The notes under the pieces: generated by a model
Told to the model about the DNA's origin: nothing
What the model saw: only the letters and a program-made list of their open reading frames with translations
The model's database searches: none
Made by a program: the position numbers and the translations under genes
Shown: positions 38,072-47,800 of the stretch, one piece after another
How positions within the stretch are numbered: position 1 is the first letter of the stretch
Layout: every line of letters begins with the position of its first letter
DNA from: DATBQN01 sp963799925
GTDB taxonomy: Bacteria > Acidobacteriota > Thermoanaerobaculia > Multivoradales > UBA5704
Assembly: GCA_963799925.1 (NCBI GenBank)
Contig: CAWCYZ010000002.1
Coordinates: 496,001-560,000 of the forward strand
Direction of reading: 5' to 3'
DNA: 64,000 nucleotides

Positions 38072-40828
38072 ATGAGCTCCGAGAGCCACTGGACGGCGGA
38101 CTGGGGTCGCCGGCTCGACGGCCTGCATCCGGCGATGCGCTGGCTGATCGCCTTGGCGCTCGCCACCGCCGGCGTGGCATTCCTGGTGACCGTCGCCGCG
38201 TTCTCGGCCGCCGTCGCCTTCCTGCACGCCGCGCCGCGCTTCCCGCGCCCCCCCTACCGCCAGCCCTCGCGCCTCTACGGCCAGCCGACCCATCTCGCAG
38301 TGGGCAGCCCCTACGAGGCGCGCCTCCTCGCCGACGAGCTCGCCGGCGAGGGCTACCGCGAGGTGGTGGGCGCGAGCGGGGCCGAGGGCGCGGCCGCAGG
38401 CGCCGAGCTGTCCGCCGGGACCTACCGGCGCGGGAAGGACAGCTTCGCCGTCCACCTGCGCCGCTTCCCGACGGTCGCCGGCACCGGCGGCGGCAGGACG
38501 GTCGAGGCGACCTTCGCGGCGGGCCGGGTGGCGGCGTTGGCGGTCGGCGGCCGGGCGATGGCCGGCGCGACCGGCGCGGGGGGCATCGACCTCGAGCCGC
38601 CGCTCCTCGCCTCCTACTACGGACCGGACGTCGAGGAGCGCGTGCCGGTGGCGCTCGGCCGGCTGCCGGACTACGTCCCGCGCGCCGTCCTCGCCGCCGA
38701 GGACTCCGGCTTCTACGACCATCCCGGCGTGTCGGTCGCCGGCATCCTCCGCGCCGCCTGGGTGGACCTCTCGGGCGGCGCCGTCGAGCAGGGCGGGAGC
38801 ACGCTCACCCAGCAGCTGGTCAAGAACCTCTATCTCACCCAGCGCCGGACCCTGTCGCGGAAGGCGCGCGAGGTGTTCCTGGCGTTCCTGGTCGAGCTGC
38901 GCCACGACAAGCGCGAGATCCTCGAGGCGTACCTGAACGAGATCTACTGGGGCAAGAGCGGCCCCGCCAACCTGATCGGCCTGGGAGCGGCGGCGCGCGC
39001 CTATTTCGGCAAGGACGCCGCCAGCCTCTCGCTCGCCGAGGCGGCGGCGCTCGCCGGCATGATCCGCTCGCCGGGCGACTACTCGCCGCGCGAGCACCCC
39101 GAGCGCGCCATCGACCGGCGCAACGTCATCCTCCGCCGCATGGTCGAGCTCGGCTGGGCGCGGCGCGACCGCGCCCTCGCCGCGGCGGGCGAGCCGCTCC
39201 CGCCGCCGGCGCCGGCGGTCACGGCGCGGCGGATCGCCCCCTACTTCGCCGACGCCGCGGCGGAGGAGGCGGCCGAGCGCTTCGGCTTGAAGGAGCTCGC
39301 CGACCGCGGCTGCCTGCTGTTCTCGACTCTCCGCTTCGGCGACCAGCGGCGGGCCGAGGAGGCGGTGGCCGCCGGGCTGGACGAGCTCGAGAAGGGCCCC
39401 GAGCGGCACAGCGGCCGGAGCGGCCGGAGCGATGGCGGCAGGCTCCAGTCCGCCCTCGTCTCGACCGACCCGCGCGACGGCGCGATCCTCGCCTACGTCG
39501 GCGGGCGCGACTACGCGACGAGCCAGTTCGACCGCGTCGCCCATGCCCGGCGCCAGGCGGGGAGCGCCTGGAAGCCGGTCGTCTACGCCGCCGCCTTCGC
39601 CGATGCCGTCGCCGCGCCGGCGACCTACCTCGAGGACTCGCCGATCGTCGTCCGCTACGGCGCCGAGCGCTGGTCCCCCCAGGACTACGATCGCGCCTAC
39701 CGCGGCTGGGTGACGGCGCGCACCGCCCTCGAGCAGAGCCTGAACGTGCCCGCCGTCCGCCTGGCGCTCTCGGTCGGCCTCGGCCGGGTGGTGGAGCTCG
39801 CCCGCGCCATGGGGATCGAGGCGCCGCTCGCGACGGTGCCGTCGCTCGCCCTCGGCGCCTTCGCCGTCACCCCGCGCGAGATGGCGGCGGTCTACTCGAC
39901 GCTCGCCGACGGCGGCTCGCGGCCGCCCCTCCATGCGCTGGTGGCGGTGCGCGACGGCGGGGGAGACCTGCTGCCGGGCGACGAGCTGCCGCCGCCCCAT
40001 CGGGTGCTCGAGCCGCAGGCCGCCTATCTCGTCACCTCGGTGCTCCAGGGGGTCCTCGATCGCGGCACCGGCCAGGCGGCGCGGCGCCAAGGGGTCGAGG
40101 GAGCGCTCGCCGGCAAGACCGGCACCACCAACGGCCGCCGCGACAGCTGGTTCGCCGGCTACTCGCCGGACCGGGCGACGGTCGTCTGGGTGGGCTATGA
40201 CGACGACTCCGCGAGCCACCTCTCGGGGTCGAGCGCCGCGCTCCCCATCTGGAGCCGCTTCACCGCCGCCGTGCGCCCCGCCGGCGGCTATCCCGAGTTC
40301 GTGCCGCCGCCGGGCCTGGTGACCGCGACCGTCGACCCGACGACCGGCCAGCTGGCGACCGCCGCCTGCCCCGTGGTGGTGACCGACCTCTTCGCCGAGT
40401 GGCGAGCGCCGCGCGAGACCTGCGCCCAGCACGCGGTGCCCGACGCCGACGCCTGGCGGGCGGCGGACCTCGCCGCCGGCGCCGCACCCGATCCGTCCGC
40501 CGACCCGGCGCTCGCCCAGCCCGCCGATGGCACGTGGATGCTGCGCGGCCCGCCGGAAGCGCCGGCCAGCCCGCCGGCGCCGGCCGGACAGGTCGCCCCG
40601 GGCACGATCGTCATCCGCCCCACCGCCCATCCGCGGCCGGTGCCGCCCGCCCCCGCGACGGACGGCGGCGAGGACGAGCCGCCGGCGCCGTCCGCGGCGG
40701 CCTCCCCCCGCCACCCCGCCGCTGAGCAGGGGTCGCCGGATCGCCCGCGTGCAAGAAATCCCTGCTGCGCGCTGGCCGTCGGCCCCGCTCGCCGCGCCAG
40801 GCGGCGAGCGCCGGCCCGCCGCTCATAG
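38072..40828 (+). CDS. Class A penicillin-binding protein (PBP1B-like transglycosylase-transpeptidase)
   Basis: A 918-residue protein. A single membrane anchor (about residues 22-50) is followed by a UB2H-like segment (RLYGQPTHLAVGSPYEARLLADELAGEGYRE). The GT51 domain has AAEDSGFYDHPGVSVAGILRA and GGSTLTQQLVKNLYL. The transpeptidase domain has the active serine in QAGSAWKPVVYAAA (S-x-x-K, about 496), SLN (about 554) and KTG in LAGKTGTTNGRRDSWFAGYS (about 681). It polymerises lipid II and cross-links peptidoglycan in the periplasm. The last 150 residues are a Pro/Ala-rich, probably disordered tail. UB2H implies an outer-membrane lipoprotein activator. Confidence 0.93.
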   Translation: MSSESHWTADWGRRLDGLHPAMRWLIALALATAGVAFLVTVAAFSAAVAFLHAAPRFPRPPYRQPSRLYGQPTHLAVGSPYEARLLADELAGEGYREVVGASGAEGAAAGAELSAGTYRRGKDSFAVHLRRFPTVAGTGGGRTVEATFAAGRVAALAVGGRAMAGATGAGGIDLEPPLLASYYGPDVEERVPVALGRLPDYVPRAVLAAEDSGFYDHPGVSVAGILRAAWVDLSGGAVEQGGSTLTQQLVKNLYLTQRRTLSRKAREVFLAFLVELRHDKREILEAYLNEIYWGKSGPANLIGLGAAARAYFGKDAASLSLAEAAALAGMIRSPGDYSPREHPERAIDRRNVILRRMVELGWARRDRALAAAGEPLPPPAPAVTARRIAPYFADAAAEEAAERFGLKELADRGCLLFSTLRFGDQRRAEEAVAAGLDELEKGPERHSGRSGRSDGGRLQSALVSTDPRDGAILAYVGGRDYATSQFDRVAHARRQAGSAWKPVVYAAAFADAVAAPATYLEDSPIVVRYGAERWSPQDYDRAYRGWVTARTALEQSLNVPAVRLALSVGLGRVVELARAMGIEAPLATVPSLALGAFAVTPREMAAVYSTLADGGSRPPLHALVAVRDGGGDLLPGDELPPPHRVLEPQAAYLVTSVLQGVLDRGTGQAARRQGVEGALAGKTGTTNGRRDSWFAGYSPDRATVVWVGYDDDSASHLSGSSAALPIWSRFTAAVRPAGGYPEFVPPPGLVTATVDPTTGQLATAACPVVVTDLFAEWRAPRETCAQHAVPDADAWRAADLAAGAAPDPSADPALAQPADGTWMLRGPPEAPASPPAPAGQVAPGTIVIRPTAHPRPVPPAPATDGGEDEPPAPSAAASPRHPAAEQGSPDRPRARNPCCALAVGPARRARRRAPARRS

Positions 40829-40840
40829 TGCAAACGCAGA

Positions 40841-40855
40841 TGGCACAGCTCTTGA
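40841..40855 (+). promoter_or_regulatory. Weak sigma-54-like motif before the acyltransferase gene
   Basis: TGGCAC-AGCTC-TTGA repeats the -24 half and spacing seen before the PBP gene but has GA instead of the near-invariant GC at -12. The 156-bp gap 40829-40984 also contains the palindrome GCGATATCGC at 40889-40898. Confidence 0.25.
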
Positions 40856-40984
40856 ACACTCTAGGCCGGCGAGGCGAGGGTCGGCGGCGCGATATCGCAA
40901 CGGGGCTCACTCTGGTCGCCACCGACCCAGTCTCCCTGATCGTCCCGAAGATCTGAAATCACGCCGAGCAGCGGATTCCCTTCG

Positions 40985-41779
40985 GTGAGCCTGTCCGTAT
41001 ACGAACAGAACCCCGGGCCGGACGATGCCGACGAAACGACCGGGCCGGGAGTCTCTCCCGCCCTGCTCGGGGCCTTCGCGCGCTACGGCGAGCGCCACCT
41101 CGCCCAGCACTTCCACGCCATCCGGCTGTCGCGGGGGACGCCGCCGCCGCGGCCGGCCTTCGAGCGGCCGCTCGTCGTCTATCTGAACCATCCCTCGTGG
41201 TGGGACCCGCTGGTCGGCACGGCCCTCGCTCTCCGGCTCTATCCTCGGCGGCGCCACTACGTGCCGATCGAGGCGGCGGCCCTCGCCCGCCACCGCCTCT
41301 TCGGCAGGCTCGGCTTCTTCGGCGTCGAGCCCGGCACGCCGCGCGGCGCACGGCGTTTCCTCGCCCTCGCCCAGCAGGTGCTGGCGGGGGATGGCGCGAC
41401 GCTCTGGATCACCTCCGGCGGCCGCTTCGCCGATCCGCGCGAGCGGCCGCCGGAGCTCGCCTCCGGGCTCGGGCACCTGGCGCGGCGCCTGAAGACCGGC
41501 CTGCTCGTCCCCCTGGCGCTCGAATATCCCTTCTGGGAGGAGCGCCTCCCGGAGGCGCTGGCGCGCTTCGGCGAGCCGGTGGCGGTCGAGGAGGTGGGCC
41601 TGACCGCCGCCGACTGGACGGTGCTCCTCGCCGAGCGGCTGGCGGCGGCGCAGGACGCTCTCGCCCGCGAGGCTCTCGGCCGCGACCCGGCGCGCTTCGA
41701 GACGATCCTCGGCGGCAGCGCCGAGATGGGCGGCGTCCGCGGCTTGTGGCGGCGCCTGCGCGCCCGCCGGCGCGGCTAG
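40985..41779 (+). CDS. PlsC-like lysophospholipid acyltransferase
   Basis: A 264-residue acyltransferase. The catalytic H-x4-D motif is in VVYLNHPSWWDPLVG, and YVPIEAAALARHRLFGRLGFFGVE and WITSGGRFADPRERP are the later substrate-binding blocks (the GGR-x3-P pattern replaces EGTRS). This places it in the 1-acyl-glycerol-3-phosphate acyltransferase superfamily, in a branch often linked to glycolipid or pigment acylation. It is peripheral on the inner membrane. The GTG start at 40985 lacks a good ribosome site. It is convergent with the alpha/beta hydrolase, stops overlapping. Confidence 0.8.
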   Translation: MSLSVYEQNPGPDDADETTGPGVSPALLGAFARYGERHLAQHFHAIRLSRGTPPPRPAFERPLVVYLNHPSWWDPLVGTALALRLYPRRRHYVPIEAAALARHRLFGRLGFFGVEPGTPRGARRFLALAQQVLAGDGATLWITSGGRFADPRERPPELASGLGHLARRLKTGLLVPLALEYPFWEERLPEALARFGEPVAVEEVGLTAADWTVLLAERLAAAQDALAREALGRDPARFETILGGSAEMGGVRGLWRRLRARRRG

Positions 41780-42678
41780 GCGGCTCGGCGCACGATCTCG
41801 GCGCCCTGCGGCCACTCGCCCTTGAGGAAGCTGGCGGCGGCGGGGAAGAAGTCGTGGGGCCGCTCGAGGTAGGGGTGATGGCCGGCGCCCTCGATCAGCA
41901 GGAAGCGGCCGTTGCCGCAGTGCTCGGCCCACTCGCGCGAGGCCTGGACCGGCACCAGGTCGTCGGTCCCCTGCATGACGAGCACCGGCTGGTCCAGGGC
42001 GCCCAGGCGCGGCCGGAAGTCCCATGCCTTCATCCGCGGGATGATGTGCTCGAAATAGACGCTGAGGGCGTGGCTCGGCCACTCGTTGGGAAAGGAGCAG
42101 ACGTCCTCGAGCGGGAAGCGGGCGGCGGCATCGAGGTCGCCCATCGAGGCGGGCAGGAAGAAGTAGTTGAACCAGGCGCGGCAGAAGGCGACCGGGTCGC
42201 TCCTGTCGACCCCTTCGCGCCGCATCTCGTCGAGACGCGGCACCCCCGGCGGGTAGACCAGGACCTCCGCGGTCGGCGTCTCCTGCGCCCACTCGCCCGG
42301 CTGCCGGGGAGTGATCGGACAGACGAGGAGGAGCCGCTCGACCCGCTCCGGGTTGTCGAGCGCGTAGAGGGCGGTGATCGCGGCATGGTACGACGAGCCG
42401 AGGAGTGCCATCCGCTCGAGGCCGAAGTAGCGCCGCACCGCCTCGAGGTCGCGCGCGTCCTCCTCCAGCGTGAGCTGGCGGCGCTCGGTCACCGTGCTCG
42501 AGCGGCCGCGGCTGCGCGGGTCGTAGAGGATCACCCTGCGGTCCTGGGCGAGCGGCTGCAGGGACTCGGAGAGCCAGTTGGCGTTGGGGACGACGACGAC
42601 CTCCGGGCCGTCGCCCAAGGCGCGGAAATAGAGGTGGAGCCCCGGGCGGACGAACACGAATCCTTCGCTGGTCTTCAT
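41776..42678 (-). CDS. Alpha/beta hydrolase (proline iminopeptidase-like)
   Basis: A 300-residue alpha/beta-hydrolase. VVVPNANWLSESLQPLAQDRRVILYDPRSRGRS is the early sheet region with the DPRGxG-like turn. The nucleophile elbow reads LLGSSYHAAIT (G-S-S-Y-H). The acid is in VLVMQGTDDLVPV and the His in IEGAGHHPYLERP. A cap (residues about 150-220) with WFNYFFLPASMGD resembles iminopeptidase-like members. The substrate is unknown. It starts at an ATG at 42678 without strong promoter signals. Confidence 0.82.
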   Translation of the reverse strand: MKTSEGFVFVRPGLHLYFRALGDGPEVVVVPNANWLSESLQPLAQDRRVILYDPRSRGRSSTVTERRQLTLEEDARDLEAVRRYFGLERMALLGSSYHAAITALYALDNPERVERLLLVCPITPRQPGEWAQETPTAEVLVYPPGVPRLDEMRREGVDRSDPVAFCRAWFNYFFLPASMGDLDAAARFPLEDVCSFPNEWPSHALSVYFEHIIPRMKAWDFRPRLGALDQPVLVMQGTDDLVPVQASREWAEHCGNGRFLLIEGAGHHPYLERPHDFFPAAASFLKGEWPQGAEIVRRAA

Positions 42679-42801
42679 CGCGGGCGGGCTCTCGCGGCCC
42701 GGCGGGCGCTCGCCGGCGCGCCGGCGGCGGACTGCCCGGAGGGCTCGCGGCGAGTTTACTACAGGGGTGCGGAGCCGCCCGGCGCTGACGCGACCGCCGC
42801 T

Positions 42802-43629
42802 TTAGGCGGGTCCGGGCAGTGGCGGCTCGTCCCCGTGCTCGTGCCCGTCCGGCAGCTCGCGCGGGATCTCCACGACGCGAAACGGCGGGCGGTCGGGAAA
42901 GGCGCGCCGCAGGACCGGCAGGCCAACGTTGTAGACCGGCGCGCCGGCCGAGGTCCTCCCCTCCGGCGCGCCGCGATGGGCGTGGCCGTGGAAGACGACG
43001 TCGACCCGGTAGCGCGTCAGCGGCTCCTCCAGCCGGCTGGAGCCGAGGAAGGGGAAGATGTCGCACGGCTCGCCCTCGACCGTCTCCTGGATCGGCGAGT
43101 AGTGGAGCAGCGCGACGCGCCGCATGCGCCGCAGCCGCGCCAGCGCCGACTCGAGCTTCAGGGCCTCCTCGACCGCCTCGTGGACGAACTGCTTGATGAT
43201 CTGCTCGCCCCACGGCCCCAGGGCGCGCTTGCCGAAGCCGCCGGCGAACCCCTTGACGCCGGCGAAGCCGATCCCCTCGACCTGCACCGCCTCGCCGTCG
43301 AGCATCTTGATGCCGGACTCGAGCAGGATCTCCCGCACCTCCTCGGGACGCCCCGACTCGAAGTCGTGGTTGCCGAGGACGGCGATCACCGGCACGTTGA
43401 CGGCGGCGTGGATCTCGCGCGCCAGGGCGTGCGCCTCGTCCGGCAGGCCGCGGTCGGTCAGGTCGCCGGGCAGGAGCAGCACGTCGCACTCGCGGCTCGC
43501 CTGCGCCAGCAGGTCGCGCAGCGCACCGTGCCCTTCCGGATTGCGGGTGTAGTGGAGGTCGGCGACGGCGGCGATCCGCACCGTGCCCTCCCGCCGTGTC
43601 GCGCTCTCGCCCCGTCCGTCCTCGCGCAT
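42802..43629 (-). CDS. Calcineurin-like metallophosphoesterase
   Basis: A protein of about 275 residues with all metallophosphoesterase motifs in order: AAVADLHYTRNPEG (D-x-H), LLLPGDLTDRG (GD), AVLGNHDFESG (GNHD), VALLHYSPIQET (H), and VFHGHAHRG (GHAH). Two metal ions in the cytoplasm would catalyse phosphoester cleavage; the substrate is unknown. A GTG at 43581 preceded by GGGAGGG gives an alternative start nearer the conserved RIAAVADLHY. The ATG at 43629 has GGAGGAGA directly upstream. Its C-terminus is rich in His, Glu and Pro. It is divergent from the nucleotidyltransferase gene. Confidence 0.87.
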   Translation of the reverse strand: MREDGRGESATRREGTVRIAAVADLHYTRNPEGHGALRDLLAQASRECDVLLLPGDLTDRGLPDEAHALAREIHAAVNVPVIAVLGNHDFESGRPEEVREILLESGIKMLDGEAVQVEGIGFAGVKGFAGGFGKRALGPWGEQIIKQFVHEAVEEALKLESALARLRRMRRVALLHYSPIQETVEGEPCDIFPFLGSSRLEEPLTRYRVDVVFHGHAHRGAPEGRTSAGAPVYNVGLPVLRRAFPDRPPFRVVEIPRELPDGHEHGDEPPLPGPA

Positions 43630-43678
43630 TCTCCTCCCTTCGCGTCTGGCAGAAGGGCGGGCAAGCTCCGTGCCAGCG

Positions 43679-43693
43679 TGGTACGCCTCTTGC
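43679..43693 (+). promoter_or_regulatory. Sigma-54 type promoter before the nucleotidyltransferase gene
   Basis: TGGTACG-CCTC-TTGC followed by T matches the RpoN consensus at all but one defined base, with correct GG-N10-GC spacing. The start near 43705 is three bases before the first ATG at 43708; the ATG at 43750 may be the real start. Confidence 0.5.
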
Positions 43694-43707
43694 TGCTCGC
43701 CCCGCCC

Positions 43708-44544
43708 ATGGAGAGCACCAAGGCGACCGTCCCCGTCGAGCACGACCCCATGGACCCCGCCGCGGCGGATTTCTACCGCCGCGCGATGGCGGCGCTCCGC
43801 ACGGCCGGCGTGCCGTTCCTGGTGGGCGGCGCCTATGCGCTGGCGCGCTATACCGGGATCGCCCGCCACACCAAGGACTTCGACGTCTTCCTCCGGCGCG
43901 AGGACGTCGAACGCGCCCTCGCCGCCCTGGCGGGCATGGGGCTCGAGGTGGACCTCCCCTTCCCTCACTGGCTCGCCAAGGCCTACGAGGGCGACCTCTT
44001 CGTCGACCTCATCTACAGCTCGGGCAACGGCGTCGCGCGGGTCGACGACCGCTGGTTCGAGCACGCCGAGGAGGGCGAGGTGCTGGAGGTCCCGGCGCTC
44101 CTCTGCCCGGCCGAGGAGATCATCTGGTCGAAGAGCTTCATCATGGAGCGCGAGCGCTACGACGGCGGCGACGTCGCCCATCTGCTGCGCTGCCGCGGCC
44201 GCGTCCTGGACTGGAACCGTCTGCTCGAGCGCTTCGCGGGCGCCGACGCACGGGTGCTCTTGACCCATGTCATCCTCTTCGGCTTCATCTACCCCGGCGA
44301 GCGCGAGACCATCCCGCCATGGGTGATGGACGAGCTCCTCGCCCGCCTCGCCGCCGACCAGCGCTCCGCGCCGCCGGAGCGGCTGTGCCGCGGCACCATC
44401 CTCTCGCGCTCGCAGTACCTCGTCGACGTCGAGGAGTGGGGCCTCCGCGACGCCCGGCGGCGCCCCCTCGGCAGCATGAGCGACGAGGAGCTCGAGCGCT
44501 GGACCCGGGCGGCGCGCGAGGAGGAGGCGAAGCGGCAGGGCTAG
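43708..44544 (+). CDS. Nucleotidyltransferase-fold protein (MNT/AbiEii-like)
   Basis: A protein of about 278 residues. FLVGGAYALARYTGIARHTKDFDVFLRREDVERAL has the GG-x-A-L...D-x-D pattern of polymerase-beta-type nucleotidyltransferases, with the acid pair in DFDVF. The downstream VDLIYSSGN and PAEEIIWSKSFIMERERYDGGDVAHLLR follow the AbiEii/minimal nucleotidyltransferase arrangement in which the second half is helical. No HEPN partner or AbiEi antitoxin is adjacent, so a classical toxin-antitoxin role is not supported. It precedes the NRPS cluster but shows no link to it. Confidence 0.72.
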   Translation: MESTKATVPVEHDPMDPAAADFYRRAMAALRTAGVPFLVGGAYALARYTGIARHTKDFDVFLRREDVERALAALAGMGLEVDLPFPHWLAKAYEGDLFVDLIYSSGNGVARVDDRWFEHAEEGEVLEVPALLCPAEEIIWSKSFIMERERYDGGDVAHLLRCRGRVLDWNRLLERFAGADARVLLTHVILFGFIYPGERETIPPWVMDELLARLAADQRSAPPERLCRGTILSRSQYLVDVEEWGLRDARRRPLGSMSDEELERWTRAAREEEAKRQG

Positions 44545-44708
44545 AGCGCGCCGCCCCAGCTGGCGGGTCATGGCGCAATCGGCGGGTGCAAGCGCACCCT
44601 ATATAGAGACCGGTGACGGCCGCCGCCCGCCGTCCACGCAGCTCAACCCAGTCTCGGGGGTCCTGTACGTTTCCGAGGCTCCGGCCGCTGTGGCGCCCGG
44701 CCTGGAGC

Positions 44709-44864
44709 GTGAACCTGGTGTTGCTCGAAGATTTTGGCTACGGCTGGCGCAGGCTCTGGAAGCAGCCGGGGCTCACGTTCGTCGCGCTCCTCTCGATGGC
44801 GCTCGGCATCGGCGCCAACACCGCGCTCTTCAGCCCGATCCGCGAGGCGCTGGTCGCCGGCTGA
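44709..44864 (+). pseudogene. N-terminal remnant of an ADOP/MacB-type ABC permease
   Basis: A 51-codon frame from GTG reads LEDFGYGWRRLWKQPGLTFVALLSMALGIGANTALFS, the unmistakable N-terminus and first helix of the acidobacterial duplicated orphan permease family, normally about 800 residues. It stops after ALVAG, before the FtsX domains. This remnant occupies the 350-bp gap 44545-44894 directly before the NRPS genes. A TATATA at 44600-44605 in the same gap is a possible -10 element, without a convincing -35. Confidence 0.6.
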
Positions 44865-44894
44865 GCCGGAAGCGGGAGAGCGACGAAGCGCGAG

Positions 44895-47800
44895 ATGACG
44901 ACGCCGGAGATCAGGAAATTCGCCAAGCTGCCGCTCTCCTACGCGCAGGAGAGGCTGTGGTTCATCGACCGGCTGGTGCCGGGGAGCGCCGCCTACAACG
45001 TCCCGGTGGCGATCGAGCTCGCCGGCGACCTCGACCGCGCCGCCTGGTCGCGGGCGCTGGGCGAGACGCGCCGGCGCCACGAGGCCCTCCGCACCACGTT
45101 CGCCGAGACGCTGGACGGCGTCGTCCAGCGGATCGCCGCACCGGACTCCACGGCGCTGCCGCTCCCCGAGGTCGACCTCGCCGCCCTGCCGGCATCGATC
45201 CGCCGCGGGGAGGCCGACCGGCTGGTGGCCCAGGAGGTGCGGCGGCCGTTCGACCTCGTCCGCGGGCCGCTCCTGCGCGCCGCCCTCGTCGCCCTCGACG
45301 GACGCCGCACCATCGCGCTGGTGACCGTCCATCACATCGTCGCCGACGGCTGGTCGATCTCCGTCCTCCTGGGCGAGCTCGCGACCCTCTACGCGGCTTT
45401 CGTGAGCGGCCGCCCGTCGCCGCTCCCCGCGCTCGCGCTCCAGTACGGCGACTACGCCGTATGGCAGCGTGACTGGCTCACCCCGGAGATCCTCGCCGAG
45501 CCGCTCGCCCACTTCGACGCCGTCCTCGCCGGCGTGCCCCCCGTCCTCGCGCTCCCCGCCGACCGGCCGCGCCCGCCCGTCCAGAGCTTCCGCGGCCGCC
45601 GGCGCGCGATCGACCTCTCGGCCGGATTAATGGCCCGCCTCGGCCGCCTCGGGCGGGAGGCCGGGGCGACGCCGTTCATGACTCTCCTCGCCGGCCTCGC
45701 GGCGCTCCTCCACCGCCTGTCCGGCGCCGCCGCGATCCCCATCGGCCTGCCGGTCGCCGGGCGCGGCCGGACCGAGCTCGAGGACCTCATCGGCCTCTTC
45801 GTCAATACCGTCGTCGTCTGCCCGCGGATCGCCCCCGGCGACACCTTCCGCGCGCTCCTCGCGCGGGTGCGGGACGAGGCGCTCGCCGCCTACGACCGCG
45901 GGCACCTGCCCTTCGAGAAGCTGGTCGAGGCGCGGAAGGCCGGCTCGTCGCTCTCCCACAATCCGATCTTTCAGGTTCTCTTCGGCTATCACGTCGAGGC
46001 CACCGAGCCGCCGTGCTTCGCCGGCCTGGAGAGCGAGCTCCTCGACTTCGACCTCGGCGCGGCGCACACCGACCTCGCCCTCTCCGCCGATTCGGAGGGG
46101 GGCGGCCTCGCCGCGAGCCTCGAGCTGGCGACGGACCTCTTCGATCCCGCGACCGGCGCGCGGCTCCTGGCCGAGTGGCGCGAGCTCCTCGCCGGCGCCG
46201 CCGAGGACGCCTCGCATCGCATCGCCGAGCTGCCGCTCCTCGGCGCGGCCGAGCGCCACCAGCTCCTCGCCGAGTGGAACGACACCGCCCGAGGTGACGG
46301 CACGCCGGATGCCGAGGGCGGCCCGCGGCTGGAGCGGCTGGAGCGGCGGTTCGAGCGCCAGGCCGCCGCGGCGCCCGAGCGGGTCGCCGTCGACGGCGCC
46401 GGAGGGGCGGTCACCTACGGCGAGCTGGACCGGCGCGCCAGCGCGCTGGCGCGCGCGCTCCGCCGGCTCGGCGTCGGCGCGGAAGCGCCCGTCGCCATCC
46501 TCCTGCCGCGGGCGCCCGAGGCCGTCGTCGCCATCCTCGGCGCGCTCAAGGCGGGCGGCGCCTACCTGCCGCTCGATCCCACCTACCCGCGCCAGCGCCT
46601 CGCCGCGATGCTCGCCGACGCCGGACGGCCGGCGCTCCTCACCCGCCGCGGGCTCGACCTCGGGCTCGATCTGGCGGCGGAGGCGGGCGCGGTCGTCTTC
46701 CTGGACGACCTCGCGACCGGGACCGATGGGGAGGAGGCGCCGGCGCCTATCCCGCACCCGCCGGTGACGGTCGACAGCCTCGCCTACGTCCTCTATACCT
46801 CGGGCTCGACCGGACGGCCCAAGGGCGTCGGTTGCACCCACCGGGGCGCCGCCAATCTCCTCGACGAGATGGCGCGCCGTCGACCGCTCGCCGCGGGGCA
46901 CGGCGCGAGCCTATGGACGAGCCTCTCCTTCGACGTCTCGGTCTACGAGATCTTCGCCCCGCTCGCGAGCGGCGGGCGGCTCGAGATCCCGCCCGACGCC
47001 GTCCGTCCCGACGCCGCGGCGCTCCTCGGCTGGATCGAGGAGCGGCGGATCGAAAGCGCCTACCTGCCGCCCTTCGCGCTGGGCGAGCTGGCGCGGCGCC
47101 TAGGGGCGGGGCGCGGGACGCCGCTCGCGCGGCTCCTGGTCGGCGTCGAGCCGATCCCCGAGCCGCTCCTGGCGCGGATCGCCCGCCTCGCTCCCGGCCT
47201 GGCAGTGATCAACGGCTACGGCCCCACCGAGACGACCATCTGCTGCACCCTCCATACGGTCGATCCGCGCGCCGGCGGCGAGGGGACGACGCCCATCGGC
47301 CGGCCCCTCCAGGCAACGCGCATCCATCTCCTCGACCGCGACCTGCAGCCGGTCCCCATCGGCATGCCGGGCGAGGTCTTCGTCGCCGGCTGGGGGCTCG
47401 CCCGCGGTTATCTCGGACGGCCGGAGGCGACGGCGGAGCGGTTCCTGCCGGACCCCTTCTCGCGGCTCGACGGCGCCGGGCCGGGAGGGCGGCTCTACCG
47501 CACCGGCGACCTGGCACGGCGGCGGACGGACGGCGCCTGCGAGTTCCTCGGACGGATCGACCACCAGATCAAGCTGCGCGGCTTCCGCATCGAGCCGGAG
47601 GAGATCGAGGCCGCCCTCGCCGCCCACCCGGCGGTCGCCGCGGCGGCGGCGGCGCGGCGCGACGACGGGCCGGCCGGCGGCCGGCTCGCGGCCTACGTCG
47701 TGCTCGCGGCCGGCCTGGCGGTTGCACCCGCCGACCTCGCCGAGCACCTGCGCTCGCGCCTCCCCGCCCACATGGTGCCGGTCGAGTGGACGGCGGTCGA

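Noticed and set aside
43708..44544. Toxin-antitoxin or abortive-infection system around the nucleotidyltransferase
   Set aside because: No HEPN or AbiEi-type partner gene lies on either side.
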